64,000 nucleotides of DNA. It comes from Paracoccus acridae (GTDB lineage: Bacteria > Pseudomonadota > Alphaproteobacteria > Rhodobacterales > Rhodobacteraceae). Shown here in pieces: positions 63,500 through 64,000 of this stretch. Within the stretch, counting starts at the first letter, position 1; the number at the start of each line of letters is the position of its first letter. A model generated the notes under the pieces. The model ran no database searches and was not told the DNA's origin. It worked only from the letters and a program-made list of their open reading frames with translations. The translations under genes and the position numbers were made by a program. Location of the stretch: positions 310,001 through 374,000 of the forward strand of contig NZ_BMIV01000002.1 of assembly GCF_014642735.1 (NCBI RefSeq), read 5' to 3'.

Positions 63500-63526
63500 C
63501 GGGCGGCGGGGTGTCCCCGCCGCCCG
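63500..63526. terminator. Strong hairpin between SDR remnant and gap
   Basis: A 12-base perfect stem CGGGCGGCGGGG/CCCCGCCGCCCG with loop TGT lies between the two convergent stops. No T-run follows, but the stability suggests a transcript end in both directions. Confidence 0.6.
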
Positions 63527-63531
63527 AAGGT

Positions 63532-64000
63532 TCAGATCAGCTTGCCCATGGCCACAGCCGTATCCGACATGCGGTTCGAGAAGCCCCATTCGTTGTCGTA
63601 CCAGGTCAGGATGCGGCACAGCCGGCCTTCCATGACCTTGGTCTGGTCCATGTGGAAGATCGAGGAATGCGGATCATGGTTGAAGTCCGACGAAACCAGG
63701 CTCTCCTCGGTATAGCCCAGGATACCCTTCATCGGACCGTCGGCGGCGGCCTTGATCGCGGCGTTGATTTCCTCGACCGAGGTGTCGCGGCTTGCCTCGA
63801 AGGTCAGGTCCACGACCGAGACGTTGGGCGTGGGCACGCGGATCGCCACGCCGTCCAGCTTGCCCTTGAGTTCCGGCAGAACCAGGCCCACGGCCTTGGC
63901 CGCGCCGGTCGAGGTCGGGATCATCGACAGGGCGGCGGCGCGGGCGCGGTACAGATCCTTGTGCATCGTGTCCAGCGTCGGCTGGTCGCCGGTATAGCTG
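63532..64000 (-). CDS. gap: Glyceraldehyde-3-phosphate dehydrogenase, C-terminal part (window edge)
   Basis: The frame is open to base 64000 on the left-reading strand and gives the last 155 or so residues of GAPDH. The segment includes [43 protein letters not shown], the classic catalytic-domain sequence, and the end [12 protein letters not shown]. It links the Entner-Doudoroff and lower glycolytic steps. The N-terminal NAD domain and the active-site Cys lie outside the window. Confidence 0.95.
   Translation of the reverse strand, partial: SYTGDQPTLDTMHKDLYRARAAALSMIPTSTGAAKAVGLVLPELKGKLDGVAIRVPTPNVSVVDLTFEASRDTSVEEINAAIKAAADGPMKGILGYTEESLVSSDFNHDPHSSIFHMDQTKVMEGRLCRILTWYDNEWGFSNRMSDTAVAMGKLI

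Noticed and set aside
1..64000. CRISPR arrays, insertion sequences, prophage or integrative elements
   Set aside because: No direct-repeat arrays, transposases, integrases or attachment-like repeats next to the tRNA gene were seen; the content is housekeeping throughout.

Overview
The window is a dense, high-GC, almost entirely chromosomal housekeeping segment from an alphaproteobacterium, most likely a Rhodobacterales member close to Paracoccus/Rhodobacter (an inference, no species is claimed). The pointers are a class I lysyl-tRNA synthetase, alpha-type SspB, a circularly permuted (two-piece) tmRNA with the tag ANDNRAPVALAA, DUF2948, UPF0262 and DUF1127 proteins, a VPLPA-type C-terminal sorting signal, and a free-standing NDUFS4-like accessory complex I subunit. 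I see no prophage, insertion sequence, CRISPR array or secretion/defence island. No previously undescribed large system is evident; the interest lies in small-scale oddities.

Layout. 1-5.1 kb: end of lysK, then recR-ybaB-dnaX, a J-domain/TerB protein, a GNAT acetyltransferase and trpA. 5.1-7.0 kb: a 5'-truncated sorting-signal protein gene, a LysR regulator and a divergent DUF1127 gene. 7.0-11.3 kb: a tightly packed leftward unit, 54-aa ORF-murA-DUF2948-hisD-UPF0262-low-molecular-weight phosphatase. 11.4-14.5 kb: tRNA-Thr(GGT), prfC, sspB and the permuted ssrA, followed by a small PepSY-like secreted protein. 14.5-21.9 kb: gnd, a PaaI thioesterase, pdxY, a MOSC protein, a Ppx/GppA phosphatase with rlmE, an AraC regulator and miaA.

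22.0-30.6 kb: the classic rightward envelope/translation cluster pyrH-frr-uppS-cdsA-dxr-rseP-bamA-ompH, linking isoprenoid, phospholipid and outer-membrane assembly. 30.5-38.2 kb: nucleoside hydrolase, ABC-F protein, a zinc metallopeptidase, rplU-rpmA, GNAT, a luciferase-like monooxygenase and trpS. 38.2-45.9 kb: a rhomboid-fold protein lacking catalytic residues, murJ, glnD, an LpoA-like lipoprotein, and divergent rsmI-yraN. 46-53.4 kb: a hydrolase/isomerase pair, prs, purD, xseA, an MFS transporter and eda. 53.4-58.4 kb: a hemolysin III family protein, rpsB-tsf, cmk, and an envelope-directed group (I78-type lipoprotein, a secreted orphan, Cu-Zn SOD), then the NDUFS4-like gene. 58.6-64 kb: DUF486 protein, dnaB, pyrE-pyrC, a small orphan, a short-chain dehydrogenase gene broken by one amber codon, and the C-terminal part of gap.

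Genes are packed with many 1-4 base start/stop overlaps, and three convergent pairs end on a shared palindromic stop (TTAA or CTAG). Apart from the 540-base sspB-PepSY gap, which holds ssrA, no gene-free stretch exceeds 300 bases. Starts given below were often moved inward from the longest open frame on the basis of Shine-Dalgarno spacing, family N-termini or neighbour overlap.
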